This document shows positions 25,941 through 35,036 of a stretch of 64,000 nucleotides of DNA, piece after piece. Under the pieces are notes generated by a model, which saw nothing but the letters and a program-made list of their open reading frames with translations, did no database searches and was not told where the DNA came from. The stretch's first letter is position 1, and the number at the start of each line of letters is the position of its first letter. Origin of the DNA: Bradyrhizobium sp. CB1650 (lineage in GTDB: Bacteria; Pseudomonadota; Alphaproteobacteria; Rhizobiales; Xanthobacteraceae); contig NZ_CP121695.1 in assembly GCF_029761915.1 (NCBI RefSeq), positions 6,477,501 to 6,541,500 of the forward strand, written 5' to 3'. The position numbers and the translations under genes are program-made.

Positions 25941-26090
25941 GACCCGGCTCTGGGCGAAGCGGCCAAGGCGCCGACGCCCAGTCTGCTCGACGTCATCACC
26001 GATCCCGGCGCGCACCCGCCGGTGTCGCTTTATGAAGGCACACGCGATCGTATGGAAGGTGATCGGATCGTTCACGATCCCGTGCCGTAG
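25941..26090 (+). pseudogene. C-terminal remnant of a thiamine-pyrophosphate enzyme
   Basis: An open stretch of about 49 codons reads PALGEAAKAPTPSLLDVITD, then PGAHPPVSLYEGT, and ends at TAG 26088-26090. This resembles the extreme C-terminus of acetolactate synthase-like ThDP enzymes (SLIDVVTDPxAxPP). No N-terminal part or start exists: the AraC gene ends only 20 bases upstream. It is a truncated leftover. The assignment rests on a short motif. Confidence 0.5.
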
Positions 26091-26145
26091 TTGAAATTGC
26101 GAGATCGCCGCTCTGCCCCTACCCGGCTCGTTCGGCGCCAGGCGC

Positions 26146-26538
26146 CTACGGATTCCAGCCGCCGCTGCCGTATGGACGCGTTATTATTTCGAGCAGGTGC
26201 CCGTTCAGCTCTTCGAAATAGAGGCCGCGTCCGCCGTCGTGATCGTTGATCCTGCCCGGATTTCGTTGCGCGGGATCAGCCCAGTAGGTCAGCTTCCGCT
26301 CGCGAATCCGATCGAAGATCGCGTCGAACTCGGCATCGCCAACCAGGAAGGCATAGTGCTGGCGCGCGAACTCTCCTTTGCTCTCCATATAGTCGAGATT
26401 GGCCTCGTTGTCGGTCTTCACCATGTAGAACGGTCCCCAGCGCCGCGGCGCCGGAAGCCCCAGCATCTCAGCCAGGAAATCGGCCGACGCCCTGCAGTCG
26501 CGAACTGACAGAATCGTGTGATTGAAGTCGATCGCCAT
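26146..26538 (-). CDS. VOC (glyoxalase/bleomycin-resistance) family protein
   Basis: A 130-residue protein starting MAIDFNHTILSVRDCRASAD, the standard beginning of a vicinal-oxygen-chelate module with a metal His at position 7. The later motif GRGLYFEELNGHLLEIITRPYG contains the second-half ligands His and Glu. One polypeptide holds two beta-alpha-beta-beta-beta units. Metal-dependent roles range from glyoxalase to dioxygenase or resistance protein; the substrate cannot be told. ATG 26538 is used; the frame is open to 26694, but that part is unlike the family. Confidence 0.88.
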   Translation of the reverse strand: MAIDFNHTILSVRDCRASADFLAEMLGLPAPRRWGPFYMVKTDNEANLDYMESKGEFARQHYAFLVGDAEFDAIFDRIRERKLTYWADPAQRNPGRINDHDGGRGLYFEELNGHLLEIITRPYGSGGWNP

Positions 26539-26779
26539 GTTCAAATCTCCAACACAACCACGGGTGAAATCAAAACGAGTGAGATAGGAGGGTCGTTCCT
26601 GCTCGAATGTGCGGGCATGCGAGGACAACCACTTCCGGGCAATAGGAACGAACGAGTGGGCGCGACGTTCGGGTGCAACGTCGCGGAAAATCACCGACCC
26701 GCCGCCTGTCGGTTCCTCGACTCAAGGCACTGCTCCTGCCTGCGATCAAATGCCGCTTCGATACCTCGGAGGTCCTCAG

Positions 26780-27823
26780 ATGGATGGATCGGATATCAGC
26801 CAATGTGTTGCTCGGTTCGCGATCATCGTGACGGTTATCGTTGCAAGCGCCGCCGAACCCGTGTCTGCGCAGCCAAGGCAGGAGGCGGATGAAACCAGTC
26901 CTCCGACCACTTCGCTCATGCAAGGTGGCCTTCCGGATGGATTTCGAAACGAATTTCATGATCGCTTCGCAGAGGTAAACGGGGTGCGGCTGCACTACGT
27001 GCTTGGCGGACCGGACAACGGTCCGCTTGTCGTCCTGCTGCACGGTTGGCCGCAAACCTGGTACACCTGGCGCAAGGTGATGCCGCCACTGGCGAAAGCA
27101 GGCTATCGCACGCTTGCGGTCGACTACCGTGGCGCGGGTGATTCTGAAAAGCCTCCTGGCGGCTACGACAAGGCGACCATGGCTGCAGATGTTCGCGCGC
27201 TCGTCCATCAACTTGGCGCAAACCAGCTACATCTGGTTGGCCGCGACATCGGCGTGATGGTTGCTTACGCCTACGCAGCACAATGGCCGGACGAGGTCCA
27301 GACGCTCACCATGCTCGATGTACCGATTCCGGCGACGACGGCATGGAGCGAGGCAAAATCAAAGCCCGACCCGGAGCTCTGGCATTTTGGGCTTTTCCAG
27401 CAGCGCGACATTGCCGAGATGCTCGTGAGGGGACACGAGTACCAGTTCATTCGCGATTTCTACAGGAAGAGGGCCTTCCGCCCCGTCTCGGATGACGACA
27501 TCGCCGTCTACGCAACGGCTTACGCGGCGCCCGGTGGTTTGCGTGCCGGCTTCGAGCTTTATCGCGCCTTCCCCGAGGATGAGCGCCGCTTCGCCGAGTT
27601 CGAAAAACAAAAACTGTCGATGCCCGTCCTTGCGCTCGCCGGCGACAAGAGCAACGGCATGGTCGAGGTCGCGATGGCAAGGGAGATTGCCCAAGACGTT
27701 CGTGGCGGAGTTGCGCCCGACACGGGCCATTGGTTGCCGGATGAAAATCCGGAGTTCCTGGCTGCGCAACTTCTGACCTTCCTGCATCAGCCAAACCGCA
27801 CGCAGGGACAATCGAACCGCTGA
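26780..27823 (+). CDS. Exported alpha/beta hydrolase, epoxide-hydrolase-like
   Basis: A 347-residue protein. The first 30 residues form an export signal (VARFAIIVTVIVASAAEPVS to AQ). The hydrolase core has the oxyanion motif HGWPQTWYTWR near residue 88 and nucleophile Asp156 in VGRDIGVMVAYAYA. An Asp nucleophile, rather than Ser, points to epoxide hydrolase or haloalkane-dehalogenase-like chemistry. The catalytic His lies in DTGHWLPDE near the end. ATG 26780 is chosen because the signal peptide starts there. It is divergent from the VOC gene. The substrate is unknown. Confidence 0.87.
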   Translation: MDGSDISQCVARFAIIVTVIVASAAEPVSAQPRQEADETSPPTTSLMQGGLPDGFRNEFHDRFAEVNGVRLHYVLGGPDNGPLVVLLHGWPQTWYTWRKVMPPLAKAGYRTLAVDYRGAGDSEKPPGGYDKATMAADVRALVHQLGANQLHLVGRDIGVMVAYAYAAQWPDEVQTLTMLDVPIPATTAWSEAKSKPDPELWHFGLFQQRDIAEMLVRGHEYQFIRDFYRKRAFRPVSDDDIAVYATAYAAPGGLRAGFELYRAFPEDERRFAEFEKQKLSMPVLALAGDKSNGMVEVAMAREIAQDVRGGVAPDTGHWLPDENPEFLAAQLLTFLHQPNRTQGQSNR

Positions 27824-28138
27824 CGGTCCACGCGCCGAGCTGAACCTTCCGTTGGGATCGGACCGCGCCAATTCCAAGCGAAGCAACGAAAAGGGCGATT
27901 TGACGAGCAATGCCGGCTGGCTGGGGCGGGAGGGGCCCCAGCTACGCCAAGGCTCTACGGCCTCTGCAGCTACGTACCTGAAATACCTCGGAAAATTGCG
28001 GGCGACACCGTGGTTGTGTAGCAGTTGGGTGCGGCATGTGCAACCTATCCCGCTTGGTCCCGAACGTGCGCATCTTGCGATGTTCGGACTCGGTCATTGA
28101 TGCATGACATCGGCACTGGCCGTTCTTACACATCGCGG
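27824..28138. other. Intergenic region before the coiled-coil/relaxase-like pair
   Basis: About 315 bases between convergent stops. I see no gene with a good start and no clear repeat. GC content dips locally near 27960-28100. Confidence 0.35.
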
Positions 28139-28816
28139 CTACGACGGCTCATCCGCCTGTTGCTGAGCCGAGCGGCGCGGCGGAAAGCCTCGAAAAAATG
28201 TGGTCGGGACCGGGGCCGCCGCATCGATGGTCGAGTCGCCGTTGGCAATCTCCGCCACTCCAGCGTCGGCTTCGCTCCCGCCGCCATCGGGCTCCTCGTC
28301 GGCGCAAAGGGGCGCAGCATCGCTTTCCTGCGCGGACAAGCGGGGCTCCCTGGGCTCGATCAACGGCGGCTTCTCCACCCTGTCCCCGAAGACCTCACGC
28401 AATTTCGCCAGCGTGACCGCGCCGACAACTCCCGTCCAGCCGGCGTCGCGACCGTGCCAGTGCAGTCCACATTGTTCGAGAATGATGCGCTTGCGGATCG
28501 CCGTATTGCGGGTGATCTTAACGAAGGCTTCGACCTTCTCTTCGGCGTCCTCTTCGAATTTGGCGGGATGATCGCCATCGCTCCGGTCGACGGCGCCATC
28601 AAGTGCCGTCAAGTGTGCGAAGATCGTTAAAACGGGCACTTGCGCTAGGTTCATGTCGTTTAGGATGTCAGTCGCGAGCGCGATGAGTTCCTCCTTCCGC
28701 GTGGATTCCAGACTTGCGATCCTCGCGTCGATCCGAGCTCGCTGGTCGCGCAGGTCGGCCAGCTCAGCGTCGGCACTTTCGAGCTGTTTGATACGAGTGT
28801 GGTGCGTGGTGGCCAT
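28139..28816 (-). CDS. Coiled-coil hypothetical protein divergent from the relaxase-like gene
   Basis: A 225-residue protein. Residues about 5-45 form a coiled coil (IKQLESADAELADLRDQRAR, then IDARIASLE). A central domain (VKITRNTAIRKRIILEQCGL) is followed by HWHGRDAGWTGVVGAVTLAK. The C-terminal third is acidic, Ala/Pro-rich and probably disordered. ATG 28816 has AGGAGGGACCAAT upstream. The coiled coil plus a W-x-GR-type loop vaguely recalls H-NS-like or mobilisation accessory proteins, but I do not claim that family. It is transcribed away from the 876-residue TraA-like gene across 128 bases, so a functional link is plausible. Confidence 0.75.
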   Translation of the reverse strand: MATTHHTRIKQLESADAELADLRDQRARIDARIASLESTRKEELIALATDILNDMNLAQVPVLTIFAHLTALDGAVDRSDGDHPAKFEEDAEEKVEAFVKITRNTAIRKRIILEQCGLHWHGRDAGWTGVVGAVTLAKLREVFGDRVEKPPLIEPREPRLSAQESDAAPLCADEEPDGGGSEADAGVAEIANGDSTIDAAAPVPTTFFRGFPPRRSAQQQADEPS

Positions 28817-28944
28817 ATTGGTCCCTCCTGGGAGAGACGAGACCATGAACGACAGAAATCGGAAACAGCGTTTTTCGGCGACGGCGAAACGGGGCTTCAA
28901 GGCCCCCAGCAACGCTCAATATACAAAAAATTAGGCCCACCTCG

Positions 28945-31575
28945 ATGGCGATCACTTTTGCTCGATTGATGCCAATTCTGCTGACGGTGTGGTCGGGGGC
29001 GGTTCGGGTTCTCGCCTACACCGCGCGTACGGTGATCTACGATCCACGTATCCAGAAGCTGTTCGACTATACGTATCTCGACGCCGACTTCGCTTGCGGC
29101 GGCATCATTCTCCCTGAGAACCACCCTCCCGGATTCGCCGATCTCAATGCCCTTGCCGTCAATCTCGATCGCGCGGAGTTCAGAAAAGTCAGGATGCGGC
29201 TCGAGGAACGAGACCGCCTGCCTCAAGTAGGCCTAGCGCTGGTCGTCGCGCTCCCGCCGGATGGCGAGCTATGGCTGCACGAAGCGGCCGAACTGATGCG
29301 GAGGATCGTTAGGCGGCCGCGAGGATCGGAGGCAATTGCGATCCACTGGGCGATCCACGAGGCCACCATTAATCGCCATGGGCACGCATATTATGCACTT
29401 CGGGCATTCGACGCCGATGGCAATCCAGGTCCTCGAATTAGAGATCTCATGGCCCGTCACCGATCCACTATTCTCGGCACCGGCATCGTCGAGGGAGTGG
29501 ACTGGCCGTCGTTGGTCTGGGAAGTGCAACAAACCTACTTCGAAGAACTCGGCCTCGACCTCGTGGTCGATCCAATCGCCCCCGCCCCTGGCAGGCACCT
29601 CCTGCCGGTGGTCTATGCCAACGGAGCGATCCACAACGAGCGGACGAGAGCGCAAGTCGCCCGCTCGCGCGAGGACGCACACGCGGCGAATGTAGAGGCG
29701 ATCCGGGGGACCCCGACACAGCTCGTCGATACGCTTTTGCGCGGGCGATCCTCGATGCGCGTTGCCGAGTTCGAGCGGCTCTGCGCGAAATTCGTCGACC
29801 ACCCTGCGGAGCGTATGTCTCTCGTCGAACGTATCCTGACCGACAACGGCATCGTCACGCTGGCTGAAGATAGCTCGGACAAGCCGCGGTACCTGACGAA
29901 CAGGCGAGTCCGTGACCTGGTAGCAGAAGCAGCCGGACTTATCGATCGGTCGAGCGAACGGCGGATAGCGACCTTTACCGCGGCCGATCAAGTGTCGCTC
30001 GTCCAACGTATTGCCGGGCACTATCATGCCCAGAACCACTCGGATCGCGCCGTAATTCTCGGCCATGCGCTGGCAGATTGCGAGGAAACAGCGTCCGCAC
30101 TTGCGGCCCACGCGCCAGTCGCCGGCACCATCGACATGGCCGTGACAGGTCCCGACTATTTGCTGGCAATCGGCCGTGAACGCGACCTTGCTATTCGCCC
30201 CGGGCGTACCATCATCGTGCCGCACGCCGAACGCATCGACGATCAGCGCCTCGCTGGGCTGCTGCAAGTGGCAGAGGAACAGAAAGCGGAGGTCATTCTT
30301 GGTCACGACCAGAGCAGCCAGCTCGGAATCGTCGACCGTGGCCTCGCTGCTTATGCCGCGGATCGGACAGAATCAGGTGCGGACAGATACGGACAAGGTG
30401 ACGTCGAACGCTTGCTGAGAGCTGGCTTGATCCGGCTCGCGATCAACGCAATGGCCGATGGCGGACTCTTGATGTTCGGCGACGATCCCTGTCGGGAGGC
30501 CGAAAATGCGGCGCTCGTCATTGCTTGCCAGGATCGGCACCGATCGAATGAACTGGCCGACACGATCAGAGAGCAGCGTATCCACGCGACAGTTCTCGAA
30601 CCGGCAGAGGAACTGACGACTTTTCGCGGAACACTTAACCTGTCAGTCGGCGAATGGATCGTCACGACCCAGGCTTGCGAAGATCCGCCTCTCGAGGTCG
30701 GTCAGTTCGTGCAGATTGTCGGCATCGCTCCGTCGAAGAGCGCGATCGAAGTCGCTCATCAAGGAGAGGTCAAACGGATCGACCTCGAGAGATTTGCGGA
30801 CATAAGATCGGCAATCACGGTCACCATCAGGGAGGCCCGCGGTCTCCCTCTGAACGCGCGGCTTATCGTCGAGCTAACGGGCCCTCGCCATACCTGGGCA
30901 GCTCTACTTCTCGTCGCCAGGCGGCATGCCCACGCTCAGCTGTACATCCATCCGGTGCTCGCTCGGTCAGTCGAGCAACTAATCGGGGTTGCGGGGCGCT
31001 CCCTGCCGGCCGCACTGCCACACCATCGCGAAACGAGACCAGATATCAATGCGGATACCGGAGAGCTCCCAGCGAGTCAGCCTGGGTTGGAAGACTTTCC
31101 AGAGCCTCGCGATCTCAGTGCAGACATCGGCAGTTATCAACTTGAGCCGGAAGACTTCCCGGAGGCCCCCATCGTTCCTCTGGACCCGCCTCGGCCGATC
31201 CATCTCGAAGAGAGCGTCCGGAGCATGATCGTGTCCAATAACCACGCGTACGAAGGCTATCGCATGCTCTTTGACCATGTCGGACCTCACAATCCTGATG
31301 GCCCTCAGAACATGGAGCGGGTTCTGGGTCTATGTACCAGCGAGCTAACTGCAATCCTCATTCGCTTTCTCGCCGGTCGCGAGGAAGAGTCAGCTCGTGA
31401 TGAGCTTCGTGATCTCGATTTTCCGCACGAACTGCCGGAACTCGATCCCGCTCGCTGGTCTATCCAAGATGTCCAGAATGCCAAATACGACCTGCAGACC
31501 ATTGCAATCCAAGCGTCGAACTGGCAGCTCAGGCCGCCGCCTCCCGCTGCGCCGGGGAACACTTTGGAGAGCTGA
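28945..31575 (+). CDS. TraA/MobA-like protein: relaxase domain with degenerate helicase region
   Basis: An 876-residue protein that aligns by eye along the N-terminal half of Agrobacterium-type TraA. Tyr25 in RVLAYTARTV sits where TraA has its nicking Tyr. IAIHWAIHEATINRHGHAYY holds His134, His138, His145 and His147, the HUH metal site. Residues about 250-340 match the segment after the relaxase (TQLVDTLLRG ... YLTNRRVRDLVAEAAG). In the helicase part, Walker A is missing and the Walker B region reads TIIVPHAERIDD instead of an IDEAGM-type motif; the next motif is ILGHDQSSQLGIV. The C-terminal 200 residues are unlike TraA and rich in acidic/proline repeats (EDFPE). It may be a nicking or DNA-binding protein without unwinding activity. 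No T4SS genes are near. Confidence 0.7.
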   Translation: MAITFARLMPILLTVWSGAVRVLAYTARTVIYDPRIQKLFDYTYLDADFACGGIILPENHPPGFADLNALAVNLDRAEFRKVRMRLEERDRLPQVGLALVVALPPDGELWLHEAAELMRRIVRRPRGSEAIAIHWAIHEATINRHGHAYYALRAFDADGNPGPRIRDLMARHRSTILGTGIVEGVDWPSLVWEVQQTYFEELGLDLVVDPIAPAPGRHLLPVVYANGAIHNERTRAQVARSREDAHAANVEAIRGTPTQLVDTLLRGRSSMRVAEFERLCAKFVDHPAERMSLVERILTDNGIVTLAEDSSDKPRYLTNRRVRDLVAEAAGLIDRSSERRIATFTAADQVSLVQRIAGHYHAQNHSDRAVILGHALADCEETASALAAHAPVAGTIDMAVTGPDYLLAIGRERDLAIRPGRTIIVPHAERIDDQRLAGLLQVAEEQKAEVILGHDQSSQLGIVDRGLAAYAADRTESGADRYGQGDVERLLRAGLIRLAINAMADGGLLMFGDDPCREAENAALVIACQDRHRSNELADTIREQRIHATVLEPAEELTTFRGTLNLSVGEWIVTTQACEDPPLEVGQFVQIVGIAPSKSAIEVAHQGEVKRIDLERFADIRSAITVTIREARGLPLNARLIVELTGPRHTWAALLLVARRHAHAQLYIHPVLARSVEQLIGVAGRSLPAALPHHRETRPDINADTGELPASQPGLEDFPEPRDLSADIGSYQLEPEDFPEAPIVPLDPPRPIHLEESVRSMIVSNNHAYEGYRMLFDHVGPHNPDGPQNMERVLGLCTSELTAILIRFLAGREEESARDELRDLDFPHELPELDPARWSIQDVQNAKYDLQTIAIQASNWQLRPPPPAAPGNTLES

Positions 31576-31742
31576 CCGTGGCTGCCTCCTCGTTGATCAT
31601 ACGACCGTCAGAAGCGGTCATGCCGGGGACGCCGCGCGCCGCCTACTCTTCAACATTGCGTCCTCACGTTGGGACTTTGCGTCGCAGAAGAAGCTACTCC
31701 GGCGATGCTGGTGGTGGCCGTACTTTAAACCCGTTGCGCCCG

Positions 31743-32365
31743 CTACAAATGTGAAGCGACTCGACGACGCGCACTGCCTCTCACCCGTCCGGTGCACCGC
31801 TGTCTGGCGTTTGCGGTCTCGCCTTCGCCTTCAAACTGAAGGAACGGCCGTATCAAAACGGCCTCTTGTTTCGCTGAGACGCGGTAATAGCCTTTGAACG
31901 ACGTTTTCGTCTCCCCTGTCACATAGGCTCCGCCCGCCGTCAATTCCGAATCCAGCGCGTTGCTGAAGTTCTGCGCACACCGTCTTCCCTTTGCGAAGTT
32001 TGCGATGCCCTTCAAATCGCGCCCACCGCCATGACCAGCCGAAATCGTACGAAACGACCGGTCGGATTCGCATAAAACCGTCCTCCCGTTTTGCCTTCGC
32101 TTGAATCATTGGGACGCGTAGCATCCATGCCGAAGTAGCAGGGATTTTTGACCGCGCCTTCGCTGACTTTATTCAGGTAAAGCGCGCGTGCCCTTTGCAA
32201 AACCACTTGTGCGATTTGACCGTCGCCTTCGCCGACGTGAGCTTTTAGCCAGGCCGGAACATCCGATGATTGCTGCGAGGCAACGCATGGCGACGCCAAC
32301 AAGGTGACGATGATGATGACACCGAATACATTGGTGCCAGTCACAAGAAGGGAGATCATCCGCAT
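31743..32365 (-). pseudogene. YkuD_2-like murein L,D-transpeptidase-related gene, frameshifted
   Basis: The first part (from ATG 32365) has a signal peptide (MRMISLLVTGTNVFGVIIIV to CVAS), then VPAWLKAHVGEGDGQIAQVV and NPCYFGMDATRPND. Near 32068-32076 the frame breaks: translation runs into ANPTGRF and stops at 32012. In another frame the expected continuation reads CESDRSFRTISAGHGGGRDL, then FSNALDSELTAGGAYVTGET and SFKGYYRVS, down to 31743. The two halves match the pattern of YkuD_2-like secreted proteins. A small deletion (about 7 bases by the expected RFYVICES spacing) would explain the break. The end after ANARQR also looks abnormal. Confidence 0.65.
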
Positions 32366-32394
32366 CGGTTCAATTCTCCTGTCGAAGCGGAAGG

Positions 32395-33348
32395 CTATTT
32401 CGCGAGAGCGTCCGCAATCGTCCTGATATTGTGCCTGACCATCTCGACGTAACTGGGAGCCTCGCCATTCTGATCGGTCAGGCTGTCCGAATAAAGCGTT
32501 CCGCCGATCGCGGCACCAGTCTCAGAGGCAATTTGGCGCATCAGCCTGGGGTCACTAACGTTTTCCAAGAAGATAGCCGGATTCTTCTCCTTCTTGATCT
32601 GCGCGATGATGGTTGCGATGTCCACCGAGCTCGGCTCGGCTTCGGTCGAAACGCCCTGGGGCGCCACGAATGTGATGTTGTAGGCAGCGGCGAAATAACC
32701 AAAGGCGTCGTGAGTTGAAATTAGCTTGCGCCGCTCGGCCGGAATCCGCGCGACCGCCTCGCGAAGGTCGCGGTCGAGCTCTTCCAGTTTGGCTTGATAG
32801 GCCGATGCATTGGCTCTGTAGGTCGCGGCGTTGGCGGGATCGGCGGCTACCATCGCATCGCGAATATTGGCGACGTAGATCTCGGCGTTCGCAATCGATT
32901 GCCAAGCGTGCGGGTCCGATGACCCTGCGCGACGATCACGACTCAGTATCTCACCGGCGGCGAGCTTGCGCGGCGCGATGTCATGGGTTGCGACGACGGT
33001 GGTCGCGCGGCTGCCGGATGATTCGACGAGCCGCGGCAGCCAGCCCTCCAGGCCCAGACCATTGACAATCACCGGTCTGGCATTCCTGATCGCCTCCGCA
33101 TCGGCGGCCGTGGGCGTGTAGACGTGGACGTCGCCGTTGGCGCCGACTAGCGTCATAACATCGACCCGATCACCACCAACGTTCCTCGCGAAATCACCGA
33201 GGATCGAAAACGCTGCGACCACCTTCAATTTCGGTGCTTCTTGCTGCGCAGAGGCGGGCGAGACCGCCGCAAGGCCAATCAAAACCAGCAGCTGAAAGCA
33301 GGCCTTCGTCCATGGCTTTGAGGTGGCGTGCTGCAGATCACGGGCCAA
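32395..33348 (-). CDS. znuA: Zinc/manganese-type ABC transporter substrate-binding protein
   Basis: About 317 residues with an export signal (KPWTKACFQLLVLIGLAAVS, cleavage after ASA). The mature protein is a cluster A-I metal-binding protein: KLKVVAAFSILGDFARNVGG, His in GDVHVYTP, His in SSDPHAWQS, His in STHDAFGYFAAAY, and a conserved acidic region near the end. These His and an acidic residue bind Zn or Mn. There is no ATG in frame near the signal peptide: TTG 33348 is a guess, and the frame is open to ATG 33501. Permease and ATPase genes are absent here. It is divergent from a broken CobW gene, so the N-terminal region may have been rearranged. Confidence 0.8.
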   Translation of the reverse strand: MARDLQHATSKPWTKACFQLLVLIGLAAVSPASAQQEAPKLKVVAAFSILGDFARNVGGDRVDVMTLVGANGDVHVYTPTAADAEAIRNARPVIVNGLGLEGWLPRLVESSGSRATTVVATHDIAPRKLAAGEILSRDRRAGSSDPHAWQSIANAEIYVANIRDAMVAADPANAATYRANASAYQAKLEELDRDLREAVARIPAERRKLISTHDAFGYFAAAYNITFVAPQGVSTEAEPSSVDIATIIAQIKKEKNPAIFLENVSDPRLMRQIASETGAAIGGTLYSDSLTDQNGEAPSYVEMVRHNIRTIADALAK

Positions 33349-33536
33349 ACCAAAATGGAATCGCCGTCGAGCATCGCCGTGTGCTGGGGTGCCCCGACAC
33401 AGCTGGAACAAGAGCAGCTCTCCGAAGTGACGGAAGCTCAACGGCTTTTTCTCCACAAAGAGCCGGCTCTCAGCTCCAAGGAGCCATCCTGTTCTTGGCA
33501 TCGATTACCCCACTCCTTTCCTTTTGTTTCCTTTTC

Positions 33537-34222
33537 ATTGAGACCACCGGGCTCGCCGATCCCGCCCCGGTGGCTCAGACTTTCTTTGTCGATGAGGACG
33601 TCCGCCGCAAGACGAAGCTTGACGCCATCGTCACTGTCGCGGATGCCAAGCATCTCCTCGAACAAATCGACCGGGCGCCGGAAGCGCAGGAACAGCTCGC
33701 CTTCGCCGACGTCGTTCTCGTCAACAAGGTCGATCTCGTCGATCCGGGCGCCCTCGCACAGTCGAACGTCGCATCCGAAGCATCAATCCATATGCAACGA
33801 TCCACAGGACAGAGCGGTGTAATATCGATCTCGCCCAGATATTGGGACGAGACGCTTTTAATCTCGAGCGCGTCCTTGAAGTGGAGCCGGGCTTCCTCAC
33901 AGAAGAACACAGCCACGAGCACGACGAGGGGATCGGCAGCCTGTCCCTGGTCGCGGATCGTCCGATGAAGCCCAACAGGTTCGTGTCATGGATCCAAGAT
34001 GTCACCCAACGCTACAGGACGGACATCCTGCGCATGAAGGGCATCGCATCGATAGAGGATGACGATCGACCGTTTGTCGTTCAGAGCGTCCATATGCTCA
34101 TTGAGGGCGGAAGTCGGCATCACTGGAAGGAGCAGGAGCCGCGCCATACACGGCTTGTTTTCATCGGGCGTGACCTGCCAAGGGATCTCCTACGGCAAGG
34201 CTTCGAAGCCTGTTGCGGCTGA
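33537..34222 (+). pseudogene. CobW/COG0523 GTPase (zinc chaperone type), 5'-truncated and frameshifted
   Basis: The gene begins abruptly at IETTGLADPAPVAQTFFVDE, the middle of the GTPase domain; the N-terminal P-loop and the CxCC metal motif are missing. NKVDLVDP (the G4 motif) follows. At about 33760 one G appears lost (CAGTCGAAC instead of CAGGTCGAA), shifting the frame. The other frame continues with INPYATIHRTERCNIDLAQI and LGRDAFNLERVL, then EEHSHEHDEGIGS (a His-rich loop) and the C-terminal domain to 34222. Intact relatives deliver zinc or another metal to client proteins. This copy cannot be functional. Confidence 0.8.
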
Positions 34223-34232
34223 GGGAGTACAG

Positions 34233-34439
34233 ATGGGCGAGATCGTAGCATTTGCTTCGAAATCTGAATGCGAGCCGATTCGTCTCATTCGCGAAGCCCG
34301 CGCGATGTATGACGGCATCTTTCCACCAGGCGATGCTGTCGACGGCCGCTCGGTGAGCGGGCCGGAAAGGCCGATCCACCGGACTGGATGCAGCCTGCTC
34401 CATCGAAAGAAACTTCCGGCAAATGAGGGGCACGCCTAG
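34233..34439 (+). CDS. Small hypothetical protein
   Basis: A 68-residue frame with GAGGGAGTACAG before ATG 34233, 10 bases after the broken CobW gene. The first 35 residues (MGEIVAFASKSECEPIRLIR ... YDGIFPP) look like a genuine small protein of rhizobial type found next to zinc-related CobW genes. The second half is less typical and could be out of frame. No known function. Confidence 0.45.
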   Translation: MGEIVAFASKSECEPIRLIREARAMYDGIFPPGDAVDGRSVSGPERPIHRTGCSLLHRKKLPANEGHA

Positions 34440-34583
34440 CCCCTCGATCGCCATATTCTCGGCGTTCATTGCGTGGTGATCGCCGGCGCAAGGCGGTGTT
34501 CATTGCGGCGCGTTCGGCAGACGGCGACAGTTTCGAGGCGGCTTCGACGTCAGAAGGGGAACGGCTCCTTGGGGGCGGAAGTG

Positions 34584-35009
34584 ATGTTGTCACGGGCCTT
34601 CGCCCGGCGATGCGGAGCGTATCTCGCGCTGCTGGCGCTGACGCTGCAGCTCGCGCTGTCGTTCGCGCACGTTCACAAGCAGGATCTCGTTATTTCGGGG
34701 TTCGGCCGCACCGGTGTCGCGAACGTCGGGCACTCGACATCGCAGGCAATGAAGCAGCTCCCGTTGCGGTTGGCCGATGACGATGACCGCTGCCCAATCT
34801 GCTTTTCGACCTTTCTGCTGTCGAGTTCTTCGTTGTCGGACGGGCCGGCAAACCAGCGTTCGCTGCAATTCGCCGAAATTGTCCGCGCGTTGAATCCGTT
34901 TTCCGACCGATTATTTCGACGTCGCCACACGGCATTCCTGTCGCGCGCACCCCCGGCCGCCCGAACCCCTGCTGCCGCCTCCGTGTTGCGCAGGACGTGT
35001 CTTACGTAG
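34584..35009 (+). CDS. DUF2946-like protein
   Basis: A 141-residue protein: start MLSRAFARRCGAYLALLALT with one membrane helix, an FAHVHKQD segment, and a CPIC motif (DDRCPICFSTFLLSSS) that marks DUF2946-like proteins. The C-terminus is Arg/Pro-rich. Such proteins often lie in metal-uptake or TonB-linked operons. DUF1007 and NicO genes follow on the same strand. ATG 34584 is preferred to an open frame upstream to 34473. The function is unknown; the His and CxxC could bind a metal. Confidence 0.7.
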   Translation: MLSRAFARRCGAYLALLALTLQLALSFAHVHKQDLVISGFGRTGVANVGHSTSQAMKQLPLRLADDDDRCPICFSTFLLSSSSLSDGPANQRSLQFAEIVRALNPFSDRLFRRRHTAFLSRAPPAARTPAAASVLRRTCLT

Positions 35010-35036
35010 CGGGAGACAGCACGCATCCGTCTCCCG
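35010..35036 (+). terminator. Hairpin directly after the DUF2946 gene
   Basis: CGGGAGAC ... GTCTCCCG forms a perfect 8-base stem with an 11-base loop, immediately after the stop codon. No U-run follows. It may attenuate or process the transcript before the DUF1007 gene. Confidence 0.4.
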
